Positions 32,481-41,563 of a stretch of DNA of 64,000 nt are shown piece after piece. The position numbers and the translations under genes were made by a program. Origin of the DNA: Occultella gossypii (GTDB lineage Bacteria; Actinomycetota; Actinomycetes; Actinomycetales; Beutenbergiaceae); the NCBI RefSeq assembly GCF_019947135.1, contig NZ_JAGSHT010000010.1, forward strand, positions 186,001-250,000, in the 5' to 3' direction. Positions within the stretch are counted from its first letter, which is position 1. The number at the start of each line of letters is the position of its first letter. The notes beneath the pieces were generated by a model. The model was given only the letters and a program-made list of their open reading frames with translations. It was not told the DNA's origin and searched no databases.

Positions 32481-35450
32481 TCAACTCACCTCGGCACCGC
32501 TCGGCACCGTCCCGACCAGTCGTCCCGACAGGAATCGGCCGAGACCGTTGCCGGGATACAGCATGATCTGGCCGGACGTGGTTACCGCGACGAGGTCCGA
32601 GACCCCGTCGGATGTGACGTCGTTCACCCCCACGAGCGAGTTGAACGAGCCCCAGCCGGAACCGATCTCGGTCGGTCCGACCGCCAAGCCTGCGCCCGTT
32701 CCGTTGTAGAAGTGCAACCGCGTCCCAGCGCGGGCGATCAGGTCCACGGCACCGGCACCGTTCCATTGGCCCACGTTGGCAAGTTGGTAGATGCTCGGTG
32801 CGTTCGTCATGACGAGGACGCTCGGGCTGAACGTGCCGGTCGGGGTCGCCGAGTAGAGCCAGGCCTTGGCGTCGGCGCGGCTGTACGCCACGATGCCCGG
32901 CAGTCCATCACCGCGCCAGTTGCCCGCCCCGACGATCGCGTCGAAGCTCTGCCACCCATTGCCGATCTGGGTACCGGTGGCGGCGAAGCGTCCGCCACCG
33001 GTGCCGAGGTGGAGCATCAGAGCGCCGCTCGCGCGGCGGACGACCAGGTCCGCCCGACCATCTCCGTTCCAGTCGCCCACGGGCACCACGTCCAGGTCAC
33101 TGGCGGCCACGGTGATCCCGGTGGGTGTGAGTTCGGCGTATCCGGGCGCTACCGCTCCGTACGTGGCGCGGTACAGCACCCCGCCGGTGTCCAACCGATA
33201 GAAGATTCTGCCCGCGGATCGAGCACCGGCATCCAGGATCATCGTGGTGCCGTTCCAGCCCGTGTCGAGGACGCCTCGCGGCCGGACAGTACCGGTGCCG
33301 CTGCCTGGATAGATCAGGAGTTCGCCGGCCTGCGAGACAGCGACCAGGTCGGACCGGCCGTCACCGGTCAGGTCGGCGACCCCAGCGGTGGCCGTCACGC
33401 CGTTCCAGGATGAACTCACAGTCACAGTCCCAGTTATCGCACCGCGGCCGTTGGAGGAGTATGCATAGAGGTGCCCGTTCGAACCGTGGACACCGAGGAT
33501 CGTGGGTCGACCACCGATGAATCCATCGGCCATCGAGATGGACTCCATACCGTTCCAACCGGAACCGATCTGAACACCTCTGTGGAAGTTGCCCCGCCCG
33601 TCAGAGGCGTAGAGCCACAGAGTGCCGTTCGTGTGCCGGGCCAGGAGGTCGAGGTGCCCGTCCCCATTCCAATCGTCACCCCCGATGAGGAGGTTGAACG
33701 CGGTCCACCCCCAACCGACTCGGACGCCGTTGCTCACGCTGCCGTCGGGGCGTCCTGCATACAGGAGCAGGCTGCCGTCGGCGGTTCGCAGCATCATGTC
33801 GACCGTGCCGTCGCCGTTCCAGTCGCCGGCGATGGTCGTGCGCGATGGTGTCCAGCCATGGCCGATCCGCTCGACGGTCCAGTCCAGTGTTGGCGCGGTG
33901 GACATGAGAGAGACGTTGGTCCCCTGCCGCACCACAAGATCTGCGGCTCCGTCCCCGTCCAGGTCCCTGTTCAGCTCGCGGTCCGAGAACGAGCCCTGAT
34001 ACGCCGCGATCCGATTCTTCAACTCATCCAACCGCGAATACATGTACTGCCCGGGGCAGGTCGTCTGTTTCGCGTCCCGGTGCCCCACAATTCGGTTCCA
34101 GGTGTTCCCGTCGAACGTCGTCGTACCGTGCGGGGTGGTGCCGTGGATCGACAGCTTCCACGCGGCCACCCGGGCGACCATGTCGAACAGCGCGGTGGGC
34201 ACGGCAACCGTGTCGTAGTTCCCGATCAGGGAGATGCCGGCCATGTTGCCGTTGAGTCCCGTGGCGTGGGCGCCGATGATCGCCTGGTCGAGGCCGCCGT
34301 AGCGTCCCTCCCAGGCTCGGCCGAACCGGTCGACGAGGACGTTGTAGCCGATGTCCCCCCAGTCCCGGCCCCATTCCTCCGCGTGGTAGGCGTAGATGCC
34401 ACGCAGGATCGAGGGCACCTGGCTGGACGAGTAGCCGTTCACGCCCGCAGTGTGGTGGATATCGATCCCCGTGACTCGGCCCACTTCCGGTGCCCAGGTC
34501 CGGATGCTCTCGTCGGCGCCCCACTGGGCTCGCGAGTAGATCGTCGGCCGCGCCGTCGCGGTCGTGGACATGGCGGCGGCGGTCACGGGAGCCGAGTCGG
34601 CCGTGGAGGTGCCCGGGTCGATGACGGAGAGGTTCGCACCGGTGGGCGCGGCCTCGGCGGTCGTGAGCCTGACCTCGATCTGGCTCGCGTCCACGACGGC
34701 GAGCGGTTCGGTGCCCTGACGGTCGGTCAGGTCCTCGTCGGCGAGCCGGTTGTCGATCTCCAGCTCCTCCCACTCCGTCCAGCCGTCGGTGGTCAGAGTG
34801 CGCACGTCGACGGCGAGGTCGGCCGGCGCCCCGGCGTCCCAGGTCACGCCGACGACGGCGAGCTCGGGGGTGTCGGCCGCGGCGATCACGACGGTGTCGG
34901 TGGACTCCGGGGAGTCTGTCTCGGGAGCCTCGGTCGGCTCGTCCGCCGGAGCCTCGGTCGTCTCCGGCTCCTCGGTGGACTCGGGCTCCTCGGTTGCCGC
35001 CGGTGCCTCACTCTCCGGGGCCTGCGTCTGGCCACCGTCGGTCGCTGTCAGCTCCTCAGCTCCTCCGACCGTGTCGTCGGTGCCGTCCTCGGCGTCGGTG
35101 AGGCCCTGCGACTGGATCCCGAACGGCGCCGCCTCATCGGTCTCAGCAGGCTCGTCGCTCGTGGCCGCCTCGTCGGTCCCTACGGCGCCACCGGACTCCG
35201 CCGTGTCACTCTCCTCCGCCGGAGCGAACGTCACGAGATCCACCTCCGACTCCACCGGATGGGCGTCGTCGGAGACCTCAGCGGTGATCTCCTCGGCGCT
35301 CGGGACGTCTTCCGATTCGACGGCCGGCTGGTCGGCCGGTGCGTCGTCGGGTTCGGCCTGGGCGGGTGCGCCGACCAGGAGTGCCAGGACCAGGGAGGTG
35401 GAGGTGGTTGCCACGATTGCGGACAAGGTACGACGACGGGCCGGGCGCAT
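32481..35450 (-). CDS. Secreted N-acetylmuramoyl-L-alanine amidase (PGRP/amidase-2) with acidic linker and FG-GAP repeats
   Basis: This 989-residue exported wall hydrolase should cut the amide bond between muramic acid and the stem peptide. It has a signal peptide (residues 1-32, cleavage near APAQA), then about 150 residues of Glu/Asp/Thr/Pro-rich linker. The PGRP domain spans ~300-490: SRAQWGADESIR, IDIHHTAGV (His332/333), VGHRDAKQTTCPGQ (His457, Cys465), so the zinc ligands are present. Residues ~495-989 are about nine FG-GAP-like units (DLDGDGAADLVVR, DWNGDGTVDMMLR and so on), forming a propeller. The layout resembles actinobacterial amidases that carry VCBS/FG-GAP tails. ATG 35450 follows GAGGTAG. 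Its tail is like that of the SpoIID protein at 14051. Confidence 0.92.
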   Translation of the reverse strand: MRPARRRTLSAIVATTSTSLVLALLVGAPAQAEPDDAPADQPAVESEDVPSAEEITAEVSDDAHPVESEVDLVTFAPAEESDTAESGGAVGTDEAATSDEPAETDEAAPFGIQSQGLTDAEDGTDDTVGGAEELTATDGGQTQAPESEAPAATEEPESTEEPETTEAPADEPTEAPETDSPESTDTVVIAAADTPELAVVGVTWDAGAPADLAVDVRTLTTDGWTEWEELEIDNRLADEDLTDRQGTEPLAVVDASQIEVRLTTAEAAPTGANLSVIDPGTSTADSAPVTAAAMSTTATARPTIYSRAQWGADESIRTWAPEVGRVTGIDIHHTAGVNGYSSSQVPSILRGIYAYHAEEWGRDWGDIGYNVLVDRFGRAWEGRYGGLDQAIIGAHATGLNGNMAGISLIGNYDTVAVPTALFDMVARVAAWKLSIHGTTPHGTTTFDGNTWNRIVGHRDAKQTTCPGQYMYSRLDELKNRIAAYQGSFSDRELNRDLDGDGAADLVVRQGTNVSLMSTAPTLDWTVERIGHGWTPSRTTIAGDWNGDGTVDMMLRTADGSLLLYAGRPDGSVSNGVRVGWGWTAFNLLIGGDDWNGDGHLDLLARHTNGTLWLYASDGRGNFHRGVQIGSGWNGMESISMADGFIGGRPTILGVHGSNGHLYAYSSNGRGAITGTVTVSSSWNGVTATAGVADLTGDGRSDLVAVSQAGELLIYPGSGTGTVRPRGVLDTGWNGTTMILDAGARSAGRIFYRLDTGGVLYRATYGAVAPGYAELTPTGITVAASDLDVVPVGDWNGDGRADLVVRRASGALMLHLGTGGGRFAATGTQIGNGWQSFDAIVGAGNWRGDGLPGIVAYSRADAKAWLYSATPTGTFSPSVLVMTNAPSIYQLANVGQWNGAGAVDLIARAGTRLHFYNGTGAGLAVGPTEIGSGWGSFNSLVGVNDVTSDGVSDLVAVTTSGQIMLYPGNGLGRFLSGRLVGTVPSGAEVS

Positions 35451-35633
35451 GAGCTACCTCACAATGACGGGATGGTTCGGGTCCAGAGTGCCAGAAGCGC
35501 GGTCGGCGCACCTTCGGCGCCGCGCCGAGGGCCGCCCTCCGCGGCCCCCGGCACGATCCCCGTCCCCACCCCCTGTGACGAACCACGCGCGGAGAACGTT
35601 GAGTCGTGGGCTGGGCGGATGTCGCGGCCCTGC

Positions 35634-35639
35634 CACAAT
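35634..35639 (+). promoter_or_regulatory. -10 box of the GT2/DUF2304/LCP unit, leaderless
   Basis: CACAAT ends six bases before ATG 35646, without a ribosome site. The first base differs from the TANNNT consensus. Confidence 0.35.
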
Positions 35640-35645
35640 GTCCGC

Positions 35646-36320
35646 ATGCGCGCGAACGACGACACCTGGCTCGTGGTGCCGTTGTACAACGAGGCCACCG
35701 TGATCGGCGACGTGATCCGGGCGGCCCTGCCGACGTTCGCCAACATCGTCTGCGTGGACGACGGCTCCACGGACTCCTCCGCGGCCGCGGCCCGCGCGGC
35801 GGGCGCGCTGGTGGTCCATCACGCCACCAACCTGGGCCAGGGTGCCGCCCTGCAGACCGGCATCTCCTACGTGGTCACGCAGACCGACGCCGCCTACCTG
35901 GTCACCTTCGACGCGGACGGCCAGCATCAGGTCTCCGACGCCGAGGCGATGGTTGCCCTGGCCCGCGAGGAGGACCTGGCGATCGTGTTCGGCTCACGGT
36001 TCCTCGACGACCGCACGAAGGCCGGTTTCCTGAAGAAGGTCATCCTGAAGACGGCCGTGTGGGTGACGAACCAGAGCACCGGGCTGCGCCTGACCGACGC
36101 CCACAACGGCCTGCGGGTGATCCGCCGGGACGCGGCCGCTCGGGTGAACCTCATCCAGAACCGGATGGCGCACGCCAGCGAGATCGTCCTCCAGTTGGGT
36201 CGGACGCGGCTGCCCTGGCGTGAGTACCCCGTGCACGTGCTGTACACGGAATACTCCAAGGGCAAGGGACAGTCCGTCCTGAACTCGGTCAACATCCTCG
36301 TCGACCTGGTGTTCAAGTGA
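35646..36320 (+). CDS. Glycosyltransferase family 2, dolichol-phosphate-mannose-synthase-like
   Basis: This is a 224-residue GT-A enzyme. WLVVPLYNEATVIGDVI, VCVDDGSTDSS, NLGQGAALQTGI and VTFDADGQHQV (the DxD) place it with the DPM1/polyprenyl-phosphate glycosyltransferases, which load a sugar onto decaprenyl or undecaprenyl phosphate on the inner face of the membrane. There are no C-terminal membrane segments. DUF2304 and a polytopic DUF6541-like protein follow, a common neighbourhood in which the membrane partners handle the lipid-linked sugar. The frame runs open far upstream, antisense to the amidase gene; ATG 35646 is chosen because the fold begins there. Confidence 0.88.
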   Translation: MRANDDTWLVVPLYNEATVIGDVIRAALPTFANIVCVDDGSTDSSAAAARAAGALVVHHATNLGQGAALQTGISYVVTQTDAAYLVTFDADGQHQVSDAEAMVALAREEDLAIVFGSRFLDDRTKAGFLKKVILKTAVWVTNQSTGLRLTDAHNGLRVIRRDAAARVNLIQNRMAHASEIVLQLGRTRLPWREYPVHVLYTEYSKGKGQSVLNSVNILVDLVFK

Positions 36321-36348
36321 GCTGTCGTCAAGTGAGGAGGTAGGCGCC

Positions 36349-36801
36349 ATGGAGAAGATCTGGATCCAGCTGATCCTGCTCGTGGGCGTCGCCGTCGTGG
36401 CGGTGACGCTGACCCGATCCACCGCGGACGCACGCCACCAGGCGGTGCGCCGGGTGCTGTTGGTCGGCTTCGTGCTGGTGGCTGCCTCGGCGATCCTGTA
36501 CCCGACGTTCCTGAGCCAGCTCGCCCGCCTGGTCGGGGTCGGCCGAGGTACCGACCTCGTGCTCTACGCCCTCGTCATCGCGTTCCTCTCCTACGTGGCC
36601 ACGATGTACCGGCGGATGAAGATGATGGACCGGCAGGTCACGGCGCTGACCCGCGAGATCGCCCTCGCCAAGGTGCGCCTGGAGCAGGCCGGCTACCCGA
36701 CCGGCCCGACCGAGACCATCGATTCGGCACCGCCGCCCGCCCTTGAGCCGGCCCCCGGGCCGACCCCCACCGGGACCGACCCCGCAGAGCGGCGGCCCTG
36801 A
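36349..36801 (+). CDS. DUF2304 membrane protein
   Basis: This 150-residue protein has three hydrophobic segments (residues ~5-22, 38-58, 64-85) followed by a charged helix (MKMMDRQVTALTREIALAKV) and a Pro-rich end. This is the layout of DUF2304, a family regularly encoded next to polyprenyl-phosphate glycosyltransferases of the GT2 type. The helix may dock the soluble GT2 to the membrane (inference). AGGAGG lies at 36331-36336, before ATG 36349. The next gene starts five bases after its stop. Confidence 0.85.
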   Translation: MEKIWIQLILLVGVAVVAVTLTRSTADARHQAVRRVLLVGFVLVAASAILYPTFLSQLARLVGVGRGTDLVLYALVIAFLSYVATMYRRMKMMDRQVTALTREIALAKVRLEQAGYPTGPTETIDSAPPPALEPAPGPTPTGTDPAERRP

Positions 36802-36805
36802 CCAC

Positions 36806-38788
36806 GTGCCCACCACCAACGCCTTCCTCGCGCTGGCAGTGTTCGGATTCGGGATCCTGCTGCTGTACGCCCCCGGGGTCCTCACCCTGCGCCTCGTCGG
36901 CCTGCGCGGGCTGAGCCTCGCCGCGCTGGCTCCGCCGGTGACGATCGCGGCCCTGTCCCTGACGGCGATCCTGACCCGGTTCGCCGGGAAGGACTGGGGT
37001 CTGGTGCCGGCCACGATCGGCCTTGCCGCCACGTTCGGCGCGGCCCTGGTGCTGCGTGCCCTCGGCATCGTGCTCACCCCCGAGCACGTGCCTGGCGCCC
37101 GGAGGTTCAAGACGGTCCTGGTCGTCGGCCTGGCGGCCGGCCTCATCCTCGCGGTGGTGCCGGTCGCCGTCGGAGCCGGCGGCGTGGACTCCCTGCTGCA
37201 ACGCTGGGACGCCGTCTATCACCTGAGCGCACTGCGACTCATCGAGGAGACCCGGTCGGCATCGTCGCTGACCGTCGGCGCCCTGTCCTACGGGACCGGA
37301 CAGGCACACGTCTACCCGGCCGGGTGGCACGCCTTCGCGTCCCTGTTGCCGCTGTCCAGCCCGACGGCGGTGCTGAACCTTGCCGGGACGCTCACCGCCG
37401 GTCCGGCGTGGGTCTTGGGCTGCGCGGCGCTGGCGCGCCGCGTGTGGCCGCAGCTGCCGCCCGCACCGGCCCTGGTGGGTTTCGCCGCCGGGCTGATCAC
37501 GGCCACCCCGATGAGCCTGTGGGTCGGGTGGGGGCACCTGCCGAACGCGGCGGCGCTCGCGATGACCCCCGGCGTGCTCGCGTTCGGGATCGGCGTCCTG
37601 GAACGGGCCGGCGTCTCGGCGACGGCTCGGTTCGGGTCCGGCGTCGATCCAGCCGGTTCCCCGGGCCCGGGCGGGGTGACCATCGGCTGGCAGCAGCACG
37701 CCGCCGGTGTGGTGGTCCTCGCCGCCGGAGCCGTCGGCCTGGGGCTGACCCACCCGAACGCCTTCCTCGCCCTCGCGGCCCTGGCGTTGCCGGTGGCCGT
37801 GGTCGCCGTGGACCGGATATCCCGCACGGCGTGGGCCTCGGGACGACGCCCGGCGGCCGTCGTGCTGCCCGCTGTGGTGGCCGTGCTCACCGTGGGTGGC
37901 GCGCTCGCATTCGTCAAATCCCCACTGGCCGGCGCCGTGACCGGCTACGTCGGTGACGAACCAGACGGCCCCGGCGCCGCCGTCGGGGCGGTCCTGATCG
38001 GCTGGTACGAGCTGTGGCCGCACGTGGTGACCGCAGCGGTGGTCATCGGGGCCCCGTACGGCGCGGTGCTGGCGTGGCGTCGTGGCGCGCCGTGGTCGGC
38101 AGGCATGCTCGCGGTGGTGTGGCTGCTGTACGTCGATGCCGCCATGGGCGGACCGACCGGGGTCTCCGCGCTCTGGTACACGAGCCCCGCGCGGGTGAGC
38201 GTGGTCACCGCAATGGTGACCGTGGTGCTGGCCGTCGGCGCCCTGGTGCACGCGGGCGCCGCGGCTGCCCGCCGGTGGCCGGCCGAACGCAGCCGGGCGA
38301 TCGCGGCCGGCGCCCTCGTGGTGCTGCTCGCCGCGGCGATTGTCGCGTCGTCGGTGTACAAGGCCGAGCGCACCGCGAAGCTCTACGACCCGGCTGCCAC
38401 CGGCGTGCCCCGGTTCGTGACTGCCGCCGAGTTGGAGATGCTCGCCGACCTGGACCTCGAGCCTGGTGCCGCGGTGCTCGGCAGCCCGTTCTCCGGTGCA
38501 CCGCTGTTGTACGGACTGCGCGGGGTGCCGGTGGTGTTCCCGATCGCCGGGCAGGTGTGGTCCCCGGCCCAGCAGACCATCATGGACGGTCTGGACGACC
38601 TCTCCGACCCGGAGGTCTGTGCGGCGCTGGAGGACCTCGGCGTGCGGTACCTGTACCAGGACTCCCGCCCGTACCAGGCGTCCGGCGACTATCAGCGGCT
38701 GGACGACCTCGAGGTGCCCGGTTCGGAAGTCGTCGCGGAGGCGGACACGGCCCGGATCCTGCGCCTGCCGGACTGCGCGGAAATGTGA
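36806..38788 (+). CDS. Large polytopic membrane protein, DUF6541-like (possible GT-C)
   Basis: This 660-residue protein has about twelve hydrophobic segments in residues 1-520 and an extracellular soluble end of ~120 residues (from VYKAERTAKLYDPAATGVPR). The early outside loop holds LLQRWDAVYHLSALRLIEET, where W-D-A-x-x-H near the second segment resembles the acidic acceptor loop of GT-C enzymes. Actinobacterial proteins of this size beside GT2 and DUF2304 are annotated DUF6541. Transfer of a polyprenyl-phosphate-linked sugar outside the membrane is a reasonable guess, not shown. I use GTG 36806; an in-frame start at 36743 would overlap DUF2304 by 59 bases. Confidence 0.8.
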   Translation: MPTTNAFLALAVFGFGILLLYAPGVLTLRLVGLRGLSLAALAPPVTIAALSLTAILTRFAGKDWGLVPATIGLAATFGAALVLRALGIVLTPEHVPGARRFKTVLVVGLAAGLILAVVPVAVGAGGVDSLLQRWDAVYHLSALRLIEETRSASSLTVGALSYGTGQAHVYPAGWHAFASLLPLSSPTAVLNLAGTLTAGPAWVLGCAALARRVWPQLPPAPALVGFAAGLITATPMSLWVGWGHLPNAAALAMTPGVLAFGIGVLERAGVSATARFGSGVDPAGSPGPGGVTIGWQQHAAGVVVLAAGAVGLGLTHPNAFLALAALALPVAVVAVDRISRTAWASGRRPAAVVLPAVVAVLTVGGALAFVKSPLAGAVTGYVGDEPDGPGAAVGAVLIGWYELWPHVVTAAVVIGAPYGAVLAWRRGAPWSAGMLAVVWLLYVDAAMGGPTGVSALWYTSPARVSVVTAMVTVVLAVGALVHAGAAAARRWPAERSRAIAAGALVVLLAAAIVASSVYKAERTAKLYDPAATGVPRFVTAAELEMLADLDLEPGAAVLGSPFSGAPLLYGLRGVPVVFPIAGQVWSPAQQTIMDGLDDLSDPEVCAALEDLGVRYLYQDSRPYQASGDYQRLDDLEVPGSEVVAEADTARILRLPDCAEM

Positions 38789-38877
38789 CCGGGGTCTCCG
38801 GCCTGCACAGAACCTCCCCTGGAACGGCGCGGCTGGTCCGCCGGTCCGGTGCCGGGAATCCGTACGATCGTTGATCG

Positions 38878-40059
38878 ATGCCTTCCACCGAGAACTCCCC
38901 GCGCCCTGCCCATGGTCGGCGCCGCGCACCGCGGCACAGCCGGCGACTTCGGCGCACCCACGTGCTGCGTGGGGTGCTGCTCGCGCTCATCGGCGTGGTC
39001 GCGTTCACCGGCACCGGGGCGGCCCTCGCCTACAACTCGTTGCAACGCAACATCGACCAGCACGACCTCTCCGCAATCCTCGGCGACGAGCGTGAGAGCG
39101 AGGCGGCGCAGCCGGGCGACCCGGCCGAAGGTCGTGCCTACAACCTGCTGGTCCTCGGTTCGGACACCCGGGTGGGCGACAACGCCGACTACGGCGAGGC
39201 CGAGGGGCAGCGTTCGGACACCACGCTCGTGGTGCACATCTCCGCGGACCGGTCCCGGGTGGACGTGATCTCGATCCCGCGTGACCTGATCGTGGACATC
39301 CCCAGCTGCCCCCTGCCGGACGGTTCCTCGACCGGCGAGTCCTCCGACCAGCGCTTCAACGCGGCCTTCGCCTACGGCGGCCAGACCGGTGACACGGCCT
39401 ATGCCGCAGCCTGCGCGATCCTGACCGTGGAGGAGATGACCGGCCTGTTCATCGACGACTTCGTCGTGGTGGACATGGAGGGATTCAAGGACATGGTGGA
39501 CGCCATCGGCGGCGTGGAGATGTGCTTCGAGGAGGCCATGGTCTCCCCGGAGGCCAATCTGGACATCGCCGCGGGCTGCCAGACCCTCGACGGCGAGACC
39601 GCCCTCGCCGTGGCTCGGGCCCGCAAGGGCGTCGACGACGGCAGCGACATCAGCCGGATCGGCCGCCAGCAGGAGCTCCTGACGGCGATGGTCGAACAGG
39701 TGATGGCGAAGAACCTGCTCACCGACTCGAGCGCGCTCTACCAGTTCCTGCAGGCCGCGACCGCGTCGCTGAGTACCAGTGACGGCATCGGCAACATCAC
39801 CTCGATGGCTGGGCTCGCGTACTCACTCAACGGCGTCGGGATCGACAACTTCACGTTCGCCACCGTGCCGTTCGACTGGTCCGGAAACGTGGTCCTCCAG
39901 AACGCCGACTCCGAGGCGCTCTGGGAGTCGGTGGTGGCCGACCAGCCGCTGGTGCTGCCGCCGGACCCCGAGGCCACCGACGGCACCGCGACCGACGGCT
40001 CCGGGACCGACGGCACCGCGACCGACGGTGGCACCGGGGACGAGACCGGCCAGGGTTGA
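38878..40059 (+). CDS. LCP family protein (wall glycopolymer-peptidoglycan ligase), first of three
   Basis: This is a 393-residue LytR-CpsA-Psr protein. LCP enzymes transfer lipid-linked glycopolymers onto peptidoglycan on the outer face of the membrane. It has a basic N-terminus, one membrane helix (~32-52), and the LCP domain ~85-270 with NLLVLGSDTRVGD, GQRSDTTLVVHISADRSRVD, VISIPRDLIVDIP and RARKGVDDGSDISRIGRQQE. The paired Arg and Asp residues that bind pyrophosphate and metal are in place. The tail is a Thr/Asp/Gly repeat. A TACGAT -10-like box ends nine bases upstream of ATG 38878. Together with the two following paralogues it forms an LCP array next to the export locus. Confidence 0.93.
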   Translation: MPSTENSPRPAHGRRRAPRHSRRLRRTHVLRGVLLALIGVVAFTGTGAALAYNSLQRNIDQHDLSAILGDERESEAAQPGDPAEGRAYNLLVLGSDTRVGDNADYGEAEGQRSDTTLVVHISADRSRVDVISIPRDLIVDIPSCPLPDGSSTGESSDQRFNAAFAYGGQTGDTAYAAACAILTVEEMTGLFIDDFVVVDMEGFKDMVDAIGGVEMCFEEAMVSPEANLDIAAGCQTLDGETALAVARARKGVDDGSDISRIGRQQELLTAMVEQVMAKNLLTDSSALYQFLQAATASLSTSDGIGNITSMAGLAYSLNGVGIDNFTFATVPFDWSGNVVLQNADSEALWESVVADQPLVLPPDPEATDGTATDGSGTDGTATDGGTGDETGQG

Positions 40060-40132
40060 GCGCCCGCTGCGTCCGTCCCGGGGCACAACATCCCCGGACC
40101 GGCACGTCGACCGAAGCGCCGGCGATGAGACG

Positions 40133-41563
40133 ATGGAAGCGATGAATCGGCAGCCCAGCAGGCCTCGCGCCCGCCACGCCGCGCCAAGCGGACGGCGCCG
40201 CGCCGACGTCGGCCGTGCCCGCACCCCAGTCGCCGCCGCAACCGCATCCGGCACGACCGTCGAACGCGACATCGTTGGCTCGCAGCGGCGCACACCGGCC
40301 AACAACCACGCGCTCGCCGGGGTGCGCCACGCCCGTAGGCGTCGGCGCCCACGCCGGCACACCGCTCCCCTGGCCGCGCTCGCAGTGGCCCTGTTCGCCA
40401 TCAGCGGCGCGGGCCTGGTCTACGACGACCTGAACCGCAACATCGGCGGGACGGACGTCGAGCCCCTGCTCGGCACCGATCGGCCGGAGCCGGCGCCGCC
40501 ACCGGTCGACGGCTCCGCCGGCACCGCGGTGAACCTGCTCCTGGTCGGCTCCGACGACCGGTCCGGGGAGAACCAGTCGATCGGCGGCGGCAACGTCGAG
40601 TCCGGGATCCGCTCGGACACCGTGATCGTCGCGCACATCTCGGCGGACCGGTCCCGGGTGGAGCTGATCTCGATCCCCCGCGACTCCTGGGTGGACATCC
40701 CCGCCTGTGAACTGCCCGACGGCTCGATGTCCGCACCGACCACCGGGAAGTTCAACAAGGCCTTCCACCAGGGCGGGCAGACCGGCGACGTCGGGTACGC
40801 CGCGGCCTGCACGATCCGCACCATCGAGTCCCTCACCGACGTCCGCATCGACGGCTTCGTCGCCGTGGACTTCGGCGGGTTCGTGGACATGGTCGACGCC
40901 ATCGGGGGCATCCCGATCTGCATCCCGGAGGATATCGACGACGACAACGCCCACCTCCAGCTCAGCGCGGGCGAACAGGTCCTGGACGGCACCCAGGCCC
41001 TCGGCTACGCCCGGGTCCGCAAGTCGATCGGCGACGGCAGCGACATCGGGCGCATCGGCCGGCAGCAGGCGCTCCTGGGCGCCACCGTGCGCCAGGTCCT
41101 GAACCAGAACGTGCTCACCGACGCGCCCCGGCTCTACCAGTTCCTCGACGCCGCGACGGCGTCCCTGACCACCAGCTCGAACTACGCCTCGATCGCCGCG
41201 ATGTCCGGCCTCGCGTACTCCCTGCGGGGCCTGGACTCGGACGACATCTCGTTCGTGACCGTGCCGGTCGTGGACCGCGGCGACGGCGCGAACGTGCTCT
41301 GGACCGACGCGGCCGACGAGATGTGGGAGGCGGTCGCCGCCGACCAGCCGCTCACGATCGAGGGTGCCGAGTCCGACGCGGACGATGCGGACACCGGCTC
41401 GCAGCCCACGGACGGGGCCGCCGGAACCGGCACGGACGCCACCGACCCGGCGACGGATCCGAGCGCACCGGCGACCGACGCCGCGTCCTCCCAGACCACA
41501 CCCACCCCCGGACCTACCCTCGAGGGAACCACCGCCGACGACGGGAGTGCCCAGTGCGGGTGA
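40133..41563 (+). CDS. LCP family protein, second of three
   Basis: This 476-residue LytR-CpsA-Psr protein has an ~85-residue basic, Ala/Arg-rich cytoplasmic leader. A membrane helix (LAALAVALFAISGAGLVY) follows, then the LCP domain with NLLLVGSDDRSGENQ, RSDTVIVAHISADRSRVELI, SIPRDSWVDIPACELPDG and YARVRKSIGDGSDIGRIGRQ. The tail is Asp/Thr/Pro-rich. It is more like the first LCP than the third: both have the cysteine pair around IPxCxLPDGS and the GGQTGD segment. The frame is open back to 39779, but ATG 40133 starts after the previous stop; ATG 40142 is an alternative. It overlaps the third LCP gene by ten bases. Confidence 0.92.
   Translation: MEAMNRQPSRPRARHAAPSGRRRADVGRARTPVAAATASGTTVERDIVGSQRRTPANNHALAGVRHARRRRRPRRHTAPLAALAVALFAISGAGLVYDDLNRNIGGTDVEPLLGTDRPEPAPPPVDGSAGTAVNLLLVGSDDRSGENQSIGGGNVESGIRSDTVIVAHISADRSRVELISIPRDSWVDIPACELPDGSMSAPTTGKFNKAFHQGGQTGDVGYAAACTIRTIESLTDVRIDGFVAVDFGGFVDMVDAIGGIPICIPEDIDDDNAHLQLSAGEQVLDGTQALGYARVRKSIGDGSDIGRIGRQQALLGATVRQVLNQNVLTDAPRLYQFLDAATASLTTSSNYASIAAMSGLAYSLRGLDSDDISFVTVPVVDRGDGANVLWTDAADEMWEAVAADQPLTIEGAESDADDADTGSQPTDGAAGTGTDATDPATDPSAPATDAASSQTTPTPGPTLEGTTADDGSAQCG

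Noticed and set aside
33471-35645. Very long plus-strand open frame (to 36320) opposite the amidase gene
   Set aside because: It is antisense to the well-supported PGRP/FG-GAP gene, of low-complexity composition, and joins the true GT2 frame only by chance. The GT2 start is at 35646.
36638-38929. 763-codon minus-strand frame opposite the DUF6541-like gene
   Set aside because: The translation is Gly/Arg/His-rich without domains, while the plus strand encodes an obvious membrane protein.
39950-40059. Short Thr/Asp/Gly repeats at the end of the first LCP gene
   Set aside because: They encode a low-complexity extracellular tail in frame; there is no sign of a CRISPR array or a mobile repeat.
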